From assembly GCA_017998495.1 (NCBI GenBank), contig JAGOCY010000054.1, forward strand, positions 1 through 7,587: a stretch of 7,587 bases of DNA. The letters run 5' to 3'. The notes beneath the pieces are model-generated. The model was not told where the DNA came from. It made no database searches and was given only the letters and a program-made list of their open reading frames with translations. The position numbers were made by a program, and so were the translations under genes. Below, piece after piece: positions 6,816 to 7,587 of this stretch. The stretch is from Corallincola sp. Its GTDB lineage: Bacteria > Pseudomonadota > Gammaproteobacteria > Enterobacterales > Neiellaceae. Every line of letters begins with the position of its first letter. The stretch's first letter is position 1.

Positions 6816-7587
6816 GTGGAGCGACAGACTGCGTGAGCTGGTGCTGGGACCACGGGAGCCGGTCATTTACGACCGCCTGCTGCTGTGGACCATGCTCAGC
6901 CTGCTCTGCGCTGGTCTGGTGATGGTGACCTCGGCCAGTGTGGCCGTGTCCGAGCGCATGCATGGCAATGCCTTCCACTTCGCCATCCGCCATGCCGCCT
7001 ATGTGGCGCTGGCGATCATGGCGCTGCTGGTGGTGGTGCGCATTCCGGTGGAGCGCTGGTTGCAGGCCAACTGGCTGTTGCTGACCGTGGCCATGGTGCT
7101 GCTGCTGGCGGTGCTGGTGGTGGGGCGCGAGGTCAACGGCGCCAAGCGCTGGATCAGCTTTGGCCCGGTGACTATTCAGGTCGCCGAGATCGCCAAGCTG
7201 TTTTTCTTCTGCTTTCTGGCCGGCTATCTGGTGCGTCGCCACGAAGAGGTGCGGCAGAACTTCAAGGGCTTTATCAAGCCGTTGGTGGTGTTCATGCTGA
7301 TGGCCTTCCTGCTGCTGCTGGAGCCCGATTTTGGCACCGTGGTGGTGATGTTCGTGACCACCGTCGGCATGTTGTTTCTGGCCGGGGCCAAGCTCTGGCA
7401 GTTTATCGCCCTGATCCTCAGCGGCCTCGGCGCCATGGCCCTGCTGGTGGTGTTTGAACCTTATCGCATGCGCCGTCTGACCAGCTTCCTCAACCCCTGG
7501 GAAGACCCCTTCGGCAGCGGTTACCAGCTGACCCAGTCGCTGATGGCCTTTGGCCGCGGTGGCTGGAGTGGTGCCGGCCTGGGTAAT
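6805..7587 (+). CDS. ftsW: Septal peptidoglycan glycosyltransferase FtsW, 3' truncated
   Basis: SEDS-family inner-membrane protein that polymerises lipid II at the division site together with FtsI. The frame starting at ATG 6805 stays open to the last base of the window, giving 261 residues of roughly 400. A short cytoplasmic N-terminus (about 25 residues) is followed by about seven hydrophobic segments (near 27-47, 59-79, 88-107, 129-144, 157-173, 176-193 and 198-217). Diagnostic stretches are LVMVTSAS (38-45), NGAKRWISFGP (111-121), EPDFGTVVVMFVTT (173-186), LFLAGAKLWQFIA (190-202) and the segment from FLNPWEDPFGSGYQLTQSLM to FGRGG (228-253). These match E. coli FtsW rather than RodA. The catalytic aspartate of the large periplasmic loop lies past the window end and cannot be checked. 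The SEDS motif usually read as QPAE/QPSE is QVAE here (125-128). The gene overlaps murD by 11 nt; GTG 6808 is an alternative start. Confidence 0.95.
   Translation, partial: MVAEWSDRLRELVLGPREPVIYDRLLLWTMLSLLCAGLVMVTSASVAVSERMHGNAFHFAIRHAAYVALAIMALLVVVRIPVERWLQANWLLLTVAMVLLLAVLVVGREVNGAKRWISFGPVTIQVAEIAKLFFFCFLAGYLVRRHEEVRQNFKGFIKPLVVFMLMAFLLLLEPDFGTVVVMFVTTVGMLFLAGAKLWQFIALILSGLGAMALLVVFEPYRMRRLTSFLNPWEDPFGSGYQLTQSLMAFGRGGWSGAGLGN

Noticed and set aside
7021..7130. Runs of CTG and GTG triplets that look like short tandem repeats.
   Set aside because: They are Leu and Val codons of FtsW membrane helices; the repetition follows from hydrophobic composition and codon preference.
6885..7457. A 190-codon + strand open frame inside the ftsW region.
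   Set aside because: It is out of frame with ftsW, which gives an unmistakable FtsW protein across the same bases; the alternative product is Gly/Ala/Arg-rich with no recognisable domain.

Overview
The window is a segment of the division and cell wall (dcw) cluster of a Gram-negative gammaproteobacterium. Six genes lie head to tail on the + strand in the order ftsI (5' end missing), murE, murF, mraY, murD, ftsW (3' end missing). The gene order, the meso-diaminopimelate type of MurE, and MraY and FtsW proteins that align to the E. coli ones (from memory) with almost no gaps all point to Gammaproteobacteria. The DNA is GC-rich with strong G/C at third codon positions. The MraY N-terminus looks closer to Shewanella/Aeromonas-type proteins than to enterobacteria, but genus cannot be decided from this window.

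Layout: 1-1555 ftsI (PBP3 transpeptidase), 1548-3023 murE, 3020-4408 murF, 4402-5484 mraY, 5484-6815 murD, 6805-7587 ftsW. Every junction overlaps, by 8, 4, 7, 1 and 11 nt in order. There is no intergenic DNA, and I see no terminator, RNA gene, mobile element, CRISPR array or convincing internal promoter. The genes are very probably one polycistronic, translationally coupled unit whose promoter lies upstream of the window, with murG, murC, ftsQ, ftsA and ftsZ expected downstream.

How the genes work together: MurD, MurE and MurF add D-Glu, meso-DAP and D-Ala-D-Ala in turn to the UDP-MurNAc peptide in the cytoplasm. MraY moves phospho-MurNAc-pentapeptide onto undecaprenyl phosphate to make lipid I at the inner membrane. 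After MurG makes lipid II and it is flipped, FtsW polymerises it and FtsI crosslinks the strands at the septum. The window therefore encodes both the precursor pathway and the septal synthase pair that uses it.

I found no sign of an undescribed system; this is a conserved housekeeping region. The points worth a second look are the overlap architecture (especially the constrained murF/mraY overlap), natural variants in MraY, MurD and FtsW at otherwise conserved or functionally known positions, and a one-strand excess of Chi-like octamers that is probably a by-product of codon usage.
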